The position numbers and the translations under genes are program-made. 40,206 bases of DNA from Flavobacteriales bacterium. GTDB lineage: Bacteria > Bacteroidota > Bacteroidia > Flavobacteriales_D > CAJJDF01. Under the pieces are notes generated by a model that was not told where the DNA came from, made no database searches, and was given only the letters and a program-made list of their open reading frames with translations. How positions within the stretch are numbered: position 1 is the stretch's first letter; the number at the start of each line of letters is the position of its first letter. Positions 22,809-31,860 of this stretch are shown here, piece by piece. The stretch is taken from positions 1-40,206 of the forward strand of contig JALRIS010000020.1 of the NCBI GenBank assembly GCA_023255335.1, written 5' to 3'.

Positions 22809-24653
22809 ATGAAAAAAATCACATACATACTCGCTTGTTGCTCACTGTTAGTTGGGTGTACAAACCAATATGAATCCAATACTATGGAAAAACAAAACTC
22901 ACAGGTATCCACTATGCTAGATGTTCATTCCTATGCTGATTTCAGTAAAGCGTATACCACCCATTTATTTTTAGATTTGACAGCTGATTTTGACAAAAAA
23001 ATATTGTCGGGGATTGCAGCTCACACCATTCAAAATAATAAGGCTAATGAAATTATCTTTGATACCAAAGAATTGACAATTCTCAAGGTGGTTATAAACG
23101 ACAAGGGAGAAGAGGTAGAGTTTTCCTTGGGAGAGGAAGATGAATTTAAAGGAACACCGCTAAAAGTGGCAATTACTCCCAACACTACCAGAGTAGAAAT
23201 TCATTACTCCACAAGTCCACATTCTGAGGCAGTTCAGTGGCTTTCTCCTCAACAAACAGCAGATAAAACAGATTCATTTCTTTTTACTCAAGGAGAAGCA
23301 ATATTAACCCGTTCTTGGATTCCAACTCAGGATTCTCCGGGTAATAAAATCACTTATTCTGCAAGAATAAAAGTGCCCGATTCGTTGACTGCCGTAATGA
23401 GTGCAAACACCACTGTGTCCAAAAATGGATTGTTTGAATTTGAAATGAAACAACCCATACCTAGTTACTTAATAGCCTTGGCGATAGGAAAGTTGGAGTA
23501 CAAATCTTTGGGAAAGAGATCGGGTGTATACGCAGAACCAAGCATGATGCAGGCTTGTTATAACGAGTTTGAAGAATTGGAGGCCATGATTGATGCAGCA
23601 GAGAACTTGTACGGACCTTACGCATGGGAACAGTATGACGTGATTGTTCTTCCTCCAAGTTTTCCATTTGGTGGAATGGAAAACCCTCGATTAACTTTTG
23701 CAACCCCAACCATTATTGCGGGAGATAAATCTCTTACTTCACTCATTGCTCACGAATTGGCTCACTCTTGGTCGGGAAATTTAGCCACCAATGCCACTTG
23801 GGATGATTTTTGGCTCAATGAAGGGTTTACCGTATATTTTGAACGAAGAATTGCCGAAGCGCTCTATGGAAGAGACTATTCAGAAATGCTGGCTTTGTTA
23901 GGATTTCAGGACTTGACTCATACTTTGGCTGATTTGCCAGCAGAAGATACGCGATTAAAACTAGATTTGGAAGGAAGAAGTCCCGATGATGGAATGTCTG
24001 ACATTGCCTACGAAAAAGGGTATTTTATGTTGAGAATGATAGAAGAGACTGTGGGTAGAGATAAATTTGATTCTTTTCTTAAGACTTATTTTGAACAATT
24101 TAAGTTTAAAAACCTCACTACCGAAGTGTTTTTAGACTACATACATGACGAGCTGCCCGCTACGCAAAATATGAATCTCAAAGAATGGATTTACAAACCT
24201 GGACTGCCAGAAAATTGTCCTGTTGTGGTTTCCAATAAATTCGAAAAAGTGGATGAAGTGAGGATTTCGCAAACATATGTTACAACCCCTGCTGTGACAA
24301 AAGATTGGACTACGCACGAGTGGCTTCACTTTTTACGAGGGATTGATACTTCTTGGACTATGGAGAATTATGCCAAAGCGGATGAATTGTTTTCTTTCAC
24401 CACTTCCACCAACTCAGAAATTGCCGCAGCGTGGTTCGAGAAATCCATTAGAGCTTCCTATCAGCCAGCCTATGAGGCTCTTGAAGCTTTTTTAATCAAA
24501 GTGGGAAGAAGAAAATTCTTGACACCGCTTTACAGAGCCATGATCGAATCAGGAAAGAAAAATATGGCCAATACGATTTATCAAAAAGCGAGGCCTAACT
24601 ATCATTTTGTGTCCAGCAATACAATGGATGCCTTATTGGGATATAGCCAATAA
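22809..24653 (+). CDS. M1 family aminopeptidase, leukotriene-A4-hydrolase-like, predicted lipoprotein
   Basis: LLVGC lipobox; GGMENPRLTFATPTIIAGDKSLTSLIAHELAHSWSGNLATNATWDDFWLNEGFTVYFERRI; C-terminal LTA4H-type helical domain. Confidence 0.94.
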   Translation: MKKITYILACCSLLVGCTNQYESNTMEKQNSQVSTMLDVHSYADFSKAYTTHLFLDLTADFDKKILSGIAAHTIQNNKANEIIFDTKELTILKVVINDKGEEVEFSLGEEDEFKGTPLKVAITPNTTRVEIHYSTSPHSEAVQWLSPQQTADKTDSFLFTQGEAILTRSWIPTQDSPGNKITYSARIKVPDSLTAVMSANTTVSKNGLFEFEMKQPIPSYLIALAIGKLEYKSLGKRSGVYAEPSMMQACYNEFEELEAMIDAAENLYGPYAWEQYDVIVLPPSFPFGGMENPRLTFATPTIIAGDKSLTSLIAHELAHSWSGNLATNATWDDFWLNEGFTVYFERRIAEALYGRDYSEMLALLGFQDLTHTLADLPAEDTRLKLDLEGRSPDDGMSDIAYEKGYFMLRMIEETVGRDKFDSFLKTYFEQFKFKNLTTEVFLDYIHDELPATQNMNLKEWIYKPGLPENCPVVVSNKFEKVDEVRISQTYVTTPAVTKDWTTHEWLHFLRGIDTSWTMENYAKADELFSFTTSTNSEIAAAWFEKSIRASYQPAYEALEAFLIKVGRRKFLTPLYRAMIESGKKNMANTIYQKARPNYHFVSSNTMDALLGYSQ

Positions 24654-24719
24654 ATAGTGAGAGTTGAATCTACCTAGAACCAATACTGGAATAATCCATC
24701 CATCAAATCCATCTATTAC

Positions 24720-27700
24720 ATGAAGCAATTTTTTATTCTAGTTACTCTAATCTGGTCTGTGCACATAACCGCACAAACTGATACCAAACAGAATGTACAC
24801 AAAGGTTTGCTTTGGGAAATAACTGGAAACGGACTCACCAAAACTTCTTACTTGTATGGTACAATGCATGTTAGCGGTCGAATTGCCTTTCATTTAGGAG
24901 AAGAGTTTTTTAATGGCTTGTCTTCGGTAGATGCGGTAGCGTTGGAATCCAATCCTATTATTTGGCTAGATGAGATTGTAGAATCTCCTTTGGCCAATAA
25001 TTATTTAGGACGCTATGCAATTGAAAGTCAAGTTTACAAGGGGTTTTATCAAGAAGCATTTAAAATAGAACCACCTGAGAATAAAGATTTTGCACAGGCA
25101 CTTTCGGCAAATCACTTTTTGGCCAATTGGATGTTGTACCGAGAAAGCGCTCAAAACAAAGAGTTTGAGGAGGATACCTTTCTCGACATGTTTGTTTATC
25201 AAGCCGGCAGCAAGCAAAATAAACCCGTATATAGTTTAGAAAACTTTACTCAAACCAGTGCCTTTTCTATGATGGCTCGGATTCCAGATTCTGAACCTAA
25301 AGAAACCTCTGAATGGTACAGAAAACTAACCAAAGAAAAGAGTTACTATGAAATATTAGAAGATTCGTACAGGAATCAAGATTTGGATATGCTGGATTCG
25401 TTGCAAAAAGAGACCTCATCGCGAAACAACATGAAGTATATGTTGTACTTGAGAAATGAAATTATGGCTCAGAATATTGATTCTATTATTCAGTCGGGTA
25501 CAAGTTTATTTATTGGAATTGGGGCAGCTCATTTAGCGAAAGATAAGGGTGTTATAGGTTTGCTTCGTGCAAAAGGGTATCAAGTGAAGCCTGTATCTCG
25601 CACGTTCTCCCAACAAGCAAAACTTGAGAAAGAAAAACTAAGTAAATCAAAAAAATCGGTTCCTTTTTCTCATACTTATTCTACGGAGTTATTTTCTATC
25701 AAAACACCGGGGAAAGTATATGAAACACCGGCACGAAACTTTGAGAGACAATTTTTCTCTCCAGAATTAACCAACGGTACATTTTATACGGTGAAAGTAT
25801 TGAGCAAATACAATCACTTGAATGGGAACACTCATCGAAGTTACTTAATGAAAATCGATAGTTTATTGTTTGAGAATATTCCGGGAAAAATAGAATCTAA
25901 AAAGCAGAGTGAGTTGCACGGCTATCCGGGGCTAGATATTGTAAACAGAACAAGAACTGGAGATGTTCAGCGGTACCAAATAATAGAGACTCCTTTGCAT
26001 GTAATGATTATAAAAATGGGAGGAAAGCACGATTTTGTTCAAAAAGAAAGTGATCAATTTTTCCGAACGATAGAGTTAACAAAACACTCAAAAGACTGGC
26101 AAGAGGTTTCAACTATCAAAAAAGATTTTACAGTTCGAGTACCTTCCTATTTTCACATAAAAGGGAATACGAAAGCTACTTCTATGTACACCCATCCCGA
26201 GATAGAAGCATTTGACTTGACAGACTCTTCCTATTATTTGCTCAAAAGAGCTTCCCTGCATGATTTTGAATTCATAGAGGAAGATGCGTTTGAATTGAAA
26301 AGACTGGCAGAGAAGTTTTTCGAAGAACTGGATGCCGATTCAGTCCAGATTGGGGAGGAAATGAATGGAGATTATCCCTCAAATATGAGTCAAGCTAAAA
26401 CCAAAGACGGAAATGAGTTAAGGGTAAAAATAATCGTCAAAGGGGCTTTTTATTACCTCATGGCAACCACGAGTAGGGATCAACAGAAGTTTCAGGAATT
26501 TTTTGATTCTTTTCAATTTACCGAACAAGAGTATGGATTTGAGTTTGAAAATAGAGTAGACTCTTCCATGTATTTTACGGTGAATTCAAATTACGTATCT
26601 CCTAATCCTTATAAACAAATGATACGAAAAGGATACGAGAGAAAAAGGGAGCGAAAACAGAAAGAGGATAAATCCTATCTCTCGAGTAAAATGAAACAAA
26701 CCTATTATTCTGAGAATTATGAGAGAATTTTGGTAGAATACGATAAGTTTCATCGGTATCAATCGTTCAAGCATCTTGATACAGTGTTCAACCGAGAGAT
26801 TCGTTATTTTTTAGGCAAAGAAAAACTCGTATTGTCTTCCCAAACGAATGGAGAAACTGGTTCTATTTCGTATGTAGACGCACTGTTTACCGATACTAAT
26901 ACAAGCCGTGTAATAAGAAAGAAATACCTTGTAAACAAAGGAACTTTGTACACGCTCACGGCAAATTTGGATTCGACAGGGAACAACTCACAATTTATCG
27001 AGTCATTTTTCTCAACCTTCACACCTTATGACTCTTCCAGCCAATTGGCCTTGACAGAAAGTAAATCCACCCTATTTTTTGAGGCAATACATTCTCAGGA
27101 TAGCACAGAGAAAGAACGGGCACTAAAGTCCGTTGTAACCACCATAGAGTTTGAGGAGAAAGATGTAAATAAAATAATAGAGGTGATTGATTCTTATGCT
27201 TTTCCAACTAAACATATTGAAGCAAAAGCAAAATTAATAGAAGCATTAGGGGGGTTAAAAAGCCCTAACATACTTCCTTTTTTGACAGAGTTGTATGAAA
27301 AAGTAGAGGATACGGCTATGTTTCAATTGGCAATATTGAGAGCCTTGTCTGCCCAACAAACAAAGGAATCTGCTAAAACCTTGGTGGAGCTGATAGAGAA
27401 AGACATCCCATTAAGTTCGTCAGGGTGGGGAACTTCGGCAGTTTTTTACTCCTATTACGATTCGTTGGAGCTCACAAAATATTTATATCCAGAGTTGTTT
27501 AACTTCACATTTGTGGAGGAATATCAACGACCTATCTACGAGTTGATGTTAAAGGCAATCGATAGTAATGAACTCAAAACAACTATCCTGAAGAAAGAGT
27601 ATAAACAGATTCTGAGGGAGGCAAAAATTGAGTTGAAATCACAAATTAGTTCGGAGCAAACCGCAAAAGCCAAGGAGGAAAAGAGAAGGTATTATTACAG

Positions 27701-28337
27701 GAGTTATAAAAATCAAGGGAATTACAAACTTATTCGATACTGCAGAATGTTACTTCCTTACTACTCCAAAACGGAAGTGAAGGAGTTTTTTGTCAAATTG
27801 GAGAAAGTACAAGATTACCAAATTCAAACAGACTTGGCTTGCTTACTCCTGCGGCACAACTTGGAAGTTCCTCAAGAAAAATGGGAGAGATTGGCATCCG
27901 ACATCATCAACAAAGAGCATTTGTACAAGTCTCTCAAAAAAATAGGAAGACTCGAGTTGTTTCCTCCCGATGAGTTGACTCAAGAGGGGATATGTAAATC
28001 TTTGTTGTATGAAAGAGGATTTAACTTTGAGAAGGATTCTTTATTATTTCTCTCCAAAGAAGAAGCAGAAGTAAAAGGACAGAAAGGATTTGTGTATTTT
28101 TTTCAATCAAAAGGCGAAAATGACGACAATTGGGAGTTAGATTACATTGGACTTCAGCCCATGGATGCAAGTCAGGTGAATGTGTTGAATCTTTTTAAAA
28201 AGAAGGGAATAAAAATTGGAAAAGACAAAGATGTGAGGGAGATGATAGAGGAAAAAATGAAGGAAATACGAGTAAAAGATCATCCGAGAGCGGATGAATC
28301 GGAAAATAGTTTTGGCGGTGGATATGACTATTTTTAA
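24720..28337 (+). CDS. TraB/GumN family multidomain protein, 1205 aa
   Basis: LLWEITGNGLTKTSYLYGTMHVSGRIAFHLGEEFFNGLSSVDAVALESNP and SLFIGIGAAHLAKDKGVIGLLRAKGYQVKPV (TraB/GumN), followed by probable repeated alpha/beta units and an alpha-helical HEAT-like region. Confidence 0.88.
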   Translation: MKQFFILVTLIWSVHITAQTDTKQNVHKGLLWEITGNGLTKTSYLYGTMHVSGRIAFHLGEEFFNGLSSVDAVALESNPIIWLDEIVESPLANNYLGRYAIESQVYKGFYQEAFKIEPPENKDFAQALSANHFLANWMLYRESAQNKEFEEDTFLDMFVYQAGSKQNKPVYSLENFTQTSAFSMMARIPDSEPKETSEWYRKLTKEKSYYEILEDSYRNQDLDMLDSLQKETSSRNNMKYMLYLRNEIMAQNIDSIIQSGTSLFIGIGAAHLAKDKGVIGLLRAKGYQVKPVSRTFSQQAKLEKEKLSKSKKSVPFSHTYSTELFSIKTPGKVYETPARNFERQFFSPELTNGTFYTVKVLSKYNHLNGNTHRSYLMKIDSLLFENIPGKIESKKQSELHGYPGLDIVNRTRTGDVQRYQIIETPLHVMIIKMGGKHDFVQKESDQFFRTIELTKHSKDWQEVSTIKKDFTVRVPSYFHIKGNTKATSMYTHPEIEAFDLTDSSYYLLKRASLHDFEFIEEDAFELKRLAEKFFEELDADSVQIGEEMNGDYPSNMSQAKTKDGNELRVKIIVKGAFYYLMATTSRDQQKFQEFFDSFQFTEQEYGFEFENRVDSSMYFTVNSNYVSPNPYKQMIRKGYERKRERKQKEDKSYLSSKMKQTYYSENYERILVEYDKFHRYQSFKHLDTVFNREIRYFLGKEKLVLSSQTNGETGSISYVDALFTDTNTSRVIRKKYLVNKGTLYTLTANLDSTGNNSQFIESFFSTFTPYDSSSQLALTESKSTLFFEAIHSQDSTEKERALKSVVTTIEFEEKDVNKIIEVIDSYAFPTKHIEAKAKLIEALGGLKSPNILPFLTELYEKVEDTAMFQLAILRALSAQQTKESAKTLVELIEKDIPLSSSGWGTSAVFYSYYDSLELTKYLYPELFNFTFVEEYQRPIYELMLKAIDSNELKTTILKKEYKQILREAKIELKSQISSEQTAKAKEEKRRYYYRSYKNQGNYKLIRYCRMLLPYYSKTEVKEFFVKLEKVQDYQIQTDLACLLLRHNLEVPQEKWERLASDIINKEHLYKSLKKIGRLELFPPDELTQEGICKSLLYERGFNFEKDSLLFLSKEEAEVKGQKGFVYFFQSKGENDDNWELDYIGLQPMDASQVNVLNLFKKKGIKIGKDKDVREMIEEKMKEIRVKDHPRADESENSFGGGYDYF

Positions 28338-28376
28338 TACCTTAGTTCCACAAAAAAAAATAAATGACCACGCGAA

Positions 28377-30245
28377 TTGAAGTTTCCTGAGAATAACATA
28401 AAAAGATGGGCGATTTTTGCTTTTGATTTGCTGGCTTCGCTTTTTGCGTTGTTTTTGGCTTACGCATTGCGGTTCGATTTTTTTAGCGCTCAGCAAGGAT
28501 TCGAGGAGGAATTTAAAGTTTTGTGGTCGGCCTTGCCGTTTTTTGTCTTGGTGAGAGCCTTGTTTTTTTACTTTGGAAAAACCTACGTAGGAATAATTCG
28601 ATATACAAGCACAGAAGATGCCAAACGAATTTTCTATGTGGTTACTGGCGGCACGCTGGTCTTTATCTTATTCAGTGTGCTGAGGTATTACCTATTGGAT
28701 GAAAAATACTTTCTTCCTCGACCTATTATTGCGATCGAATATTTGCTCACTTTGTTCTTTATGGTGGCAGCAAGAATTGCAGTAAAATTGAGTTACCATG
28801 AAGGGCGAAAAGATACCGAGGACATGGATAATGTCATTATTTACGGAGCCGGTGAGATGGGAAGTATTGTATGCCGAACTCTTACGGAGTCTGCCAATAT
28901 AAGACAACGAGTTGTGGCATTTATTGATGATAATCCAAAAAAATCAGGCAACACGCTGTTAGGTATAAAAGTATTTCATTCCAGTAAACTGAAAGAAATT
29001 GTGGAAAAGCAGCAAGTAAAAACTTTGCTGGTTGCCTTTCAATCTCCAGATATTGAAAAGAAAAACCAGTTGCTCGATACCGCGCTTAATCTGTCTTTAG
29101 AAATCTTGAACACACCGAGAGTGGAAAACTGGATTGACGGAAGGCTAAATGTAAATCAAATAAAGAAGATAAACATTGAGGACTTACTAGGCAGAAAAGA
29201 AATAGAACTAGATCGAAAGAAGATAGCGCAAGATATTGAAAACAAAATTGTGCTGGTGACTGGTGCTGCAGGTTCAATAGGAAGTGAAATGGTGCGCCAA
29301 CTCTTACATTTTTCTCCAAAAAAAATTATTTTGCTCGATCAAGCCGAGTCGGGGTTGTACGATTTGGAACAAGAATTAATTGACTCTTCTGAAAAATTAG
29401 AAATGGTGGTAGGCGATATTTCTAATCATCACCGAATAGAGCGGGTTTTTTCTCATTTTAGGCCTTCTATGGTTTTTCATGCGGCTGCGTACAAACATGT
29501 ACCGCTGATGGAGGACAATCCTTGTGAGGCCATAGAAACCAATGTACAAGGAACCAGAAACTTAGTGAATCTTGCGGATTCTTACAAGGTTGACAAGTTT
29601 GTCATGATTTCTACAGACAAGGCAGTAAACCCAACCAATGTAATGGGGGCTTCTAAGCGAATAGCGGAAATTATCGCTCAAAAAAAGAGTGAAACTTCAA
29701 CCACAGCCTTTATCACCACTCGTTTTGGAAATGTATTAGGGTCTAATGGCTCCGTAATTCCACTCTTTAAAAGACAAATTGAAAGAGGAGGGCCGCTCAC
29801 TGTAACCCACGAGGAGGTGACTCGATTTTTTATGACAATTCCAGAAGCTTGTCAACTGGTTTTAGAGGCCGGAACTTTAGGAAAAGGAGGGGAGATTTTT
29901 GTGTTTGATATGGGAGAATCTGTCAAAATTATTGATTTGGCCAGAAGAATGATTAAGTTATCAGGTTTTGAACCCGAGAAAGAAATAAAGATAAAAATTA
30001 CCGGATTGCGTCCTGGTGAAAAATTGTACGAAGAAGTGTTGAGCGATTTAGAATCAAGTTTGCCTACTCATCATCCTCAAATTTTGATTGGAAAAATAAG
30101 AGAGATAAATCCTGAGGTAGATGATCAGATATCCCGACTTATTCAATTAGCTGGAGATCAGCAAAACGAAGAAGCAGTAAAAGAGATGAAAAATATCGTC
30201 CCCGAATTTTTGAGTAACAATTCTGTTTTCAATAAATTAGATTAA
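28377..30245 (+). CDS. FlaA1/CapD-like membrane nucleotide-diphosphate-sugar epimerase/dehydratase; TTG start
   Basis: N-terminal TM helices; VIIYGAGEMGSIVCRTL, VLVTGAAGSIGSEMVRQLL, FHAAAYKHVPLMEDNP, STDKAVNPTNVMGASKR. Confidence 0.94.
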   Translation: MKFPENNIKRWAIFAFDLLASLFALFLAYALRFDFFSAQQGFEEEFKVLWSALPFFVLVRALFFYFGKTYVGIIRYTSTEDAKRIFYVVTGGTLVFILFSVLRYYLLDEKYFLPRPIIAIEYLLTLFFMVAARIAVKLSYHEGRKDTEDMDNVIIYGAGEMGSIVCRTLTESANIRQRVVAFIDDNPKKSGNTLLGIKVFHSSKLKEIVEKQQVKTLLVAFQSPDIEKKNQLLDTALNLSLEILNTPRVENWIDGRLNVNQIKKINIEDLLGRKEIELDRKKIAQDIENKIVLVTGAAGSIGSEMVRQLLHFSPKKIILLDQAESGLYDLEQELIDSSEKLEMVVGDISNHHRIERVFSHFRPSMVFHAAAYKHVPLMEDNPCEAIETNVQGTRNLVNLADSYKVDKFVMISTDKAVNPTNVMGASKRIAEIIAQKKSETSTTAFITTRFGNVLGSNGSVIPLFKRQIERGGPLTVTHEEVTRFFMTIPEACQLVLEAGTLGKGGEIFVFDMGESVKIIDLARRMIKLSGFEPEKEIKIKITGLRPGEKLYEEVLSDLESSLPTHHPQILIGKIREINPEVDDQISRLIQLAGDQQNEEAVKEMKNIVPEFLSNNSVFNKLD

Positions 30246-30263
30246 TCAAAATCCATAGTCAGA

Positions 30264-30656
30264 ATGAATCAAGAAGTAGAAGAATTAGAAAAGAAAATAG
30301 AAAATTACATCGGTGCTGCCAGTAATATTGAGCTTAAGTTTCAGTATCAAGAACAAGACAAAGAGGTGAAACTGGATTTAATTACTTTCAACCCTAAACA
30401 TAACCAATCATTTTTGTTTCATTCGGCAATAGGGTTTGGAAAAATTGATGCGTTGTACAAAATGCTCGATTACCTAAAAAATTACAAAGAAAAAGAGAGT
30501 TCCTATACCATTCAATGGTCGCTAAAAGAAAGCACCGAATTAAATACTTCGTATTTTAGAGCTTCAAATTTGCTCTCGGCTATAGAGAAGTTTTACTTTG
30601 AACGAGATGTAAATTCCACCGTTGTATTTAGTGTTGTATTAAACCCAATATCATGA
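30264..30656 (+). CDS. Hypothetical protein (130 aa)
   Basis: Complete ORF, 4-nt ATGA overlap with the downstream thioesterase; no family recognised. Confidence 0.8.
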   Translation: MNQEVEELEKKIENYIGAASNIELKFQYQEQDKEVKLDLITFNPKHNQSFLFHSAIGFGKIDALYKMLDYLKNYKEKESSYTIQWSLKESTELNTSYFRASNLLSAIEKFYFERDVNSTVVFSVVLNPIS

Positions 30657-31066
30657 AAAAGGAGACGAAAAAAAGCCAAACTAAATTACAAGTACGATTT
30701 AATGATTTAGACATGGCAGGTCATGTTCATAATTCAGAATATTTGAATTACTTCGAAATTGGAAGAATCGACTTTTTCAACAAAGTAATTGCTCCAGAGT
30801 GGGACTGGAAGAAAAGAGGGATTCTAGTGGCCCGAAATGAAGTAGATTATCTGCAAGCTACTCATTTTTATGATGAGCTTTTTGTAGAAACTTCCTGCGA
30901 AGATTTAGGTAAAAAAAGTATTACGCTGGAGTATAAAATCTTTAAAGAAAAAGACGGAGTAAAACTCCTTTGCACGAAAGGACGCAGTATTCTGGTTTGT
31001 TATGATTTTGAACTCAATGAATCCGTGGAAGTATTTGACGAGTGGCGAGAAGCCATAGAAAATTAG
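30653..31066 (+). CDS. Acyl-CoA thioesterase, 4-hydroxybenzoyl-CoA thioesterase (hotdog) family
   Basis: LQVRFNDLDMAGHVHNSEYLNYFEIGRIDFFNKVI hotdog motif. Confidence 0.92.
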   Translation: MKKETKKSQTKLQVRFNDLDMAGHVHNSEYLNYFEIGRIDFFNKVIAPEWDWKKRGILVARNEVDYLQATHFYDELFVETSCEDLGKKSITLEYKIFKEKDGVKLLCTKGRSILVCYDFELNESVEVFDEWREAIEN

Positions 31067-31097
31067 GGTCTAGCTTTGATGAAACAAAGCTAGACCC
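31066..31097. terminator. Hairpin between convergent genes, possible bidirectional terminator
   Basis: GGGTCTAGCTTTG-atgaaa-CAAAGCTAGACCC perfect 13-bp inverted repeat; weak T tracts on either side. Confidence 0.65.
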
Positions 31098-31111
31098 AAA
31101 ATTAGTTCGAC

Positions 31112-31717
31112 TTATGCTTCAACCGAAGAGGAAGAATGCGCTAAATTCATAAAATCTTCGAACAAGTTCTCGTTTTTGTTTTTGTTGTACCAAATTTGCA
31201 ACTCTTTTTTGAATTCTGCATCCACATATCCATGTTTGGCCTTGTATTCTTGTACCATTTGTGTGGCAATACTTGGTCTTGGTCCCCAGGTTCCAGTCAC
31301 TTTATTGTTCTGTACTTGAATCAATTTTGGAATCGCTTGAGCCCCATTGGTCAAGTATTCATTCATTAGTTCTGGTTGCTGATCTCTCAATACAATTCTC
31401 AAGGTAATAGCTGGATTTAGTTCTGCCATTTTATTGATTGCAGGCAAATTTTGGGCTGCATCGCCACACCATCCTTCACTAATCACTGTCCAGGCAGTGG
31501 GCTCGGTAATAGATTGGATTGCAGCAACCACATTTTCGGGAATTTCGGTCGTTTTATCCAATCTTTTCATTCTGCTGTGATTTAATTTGCTGTACCCTAC
31601 CAAAGACTCCGGTCCATTGGCAGTTGTCGATTTGTTTTCGGCTAACAAATCTTCCACTAATTTTCTATATTCACTGTATGAGTAACTATGTTGTAAGGCT
31701 TTTTCTAAGTAATTCAT
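31112..31717 (-). CDS. Thioredoxin-like family protein (Thioredoxin_9 type) with WCGDA site
   Basis: MNYLEKALQHSYSYSEYRKLVEDLL...WTVISEGWCGDAAQNLPAINKMAE...AQAIPKLIQV; ATG at 31717 preferred to 31768. Confidence 0.9.
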   Translation of the reverse strand: MNYLEKALQHSYSYSEYRKLVEDLLAENKSTTANGPESLVGYSKLNHSRMKRLDKTTEIPENVVAAIQSITEPTAWTVISEGWCGDAAQNLPAINKMAELNPAITLRIVLRDQQPELMNEYLTNGAQAIPKLIQVQNNKVTGTWGPRPSIATQMVQEYKAKHGYVDAEFKKELQIWYNKNKNENLFEDFMNLAHSSSSVEA

Positions 31718-31860
31718 AATGCTTTTTTTAGTTAAACGGCAAAAACAAGAACTTCTTACACAGACCAATTTTAAACTCTGTTAAGACTTCTTTAAAAAAT
31801 CAAAAACACTTGGCAACGTACTAACTTTAAAGTAAATTCGTTTTAACAAATCTAACTGTT

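Noticed and set aside
28137-28496. 119-aa minus-strand ORF spanning the TraB/FlaA1 junction
   Set aside because: Antisense to both genes; low-quality composition.
31066-31097. Perfect 13-bp inverted repeat considered as a regulator binding site
   Set aside because: It lies immediately at the 3' ends of two convergent genes, so a terminator is the simpler explanation.
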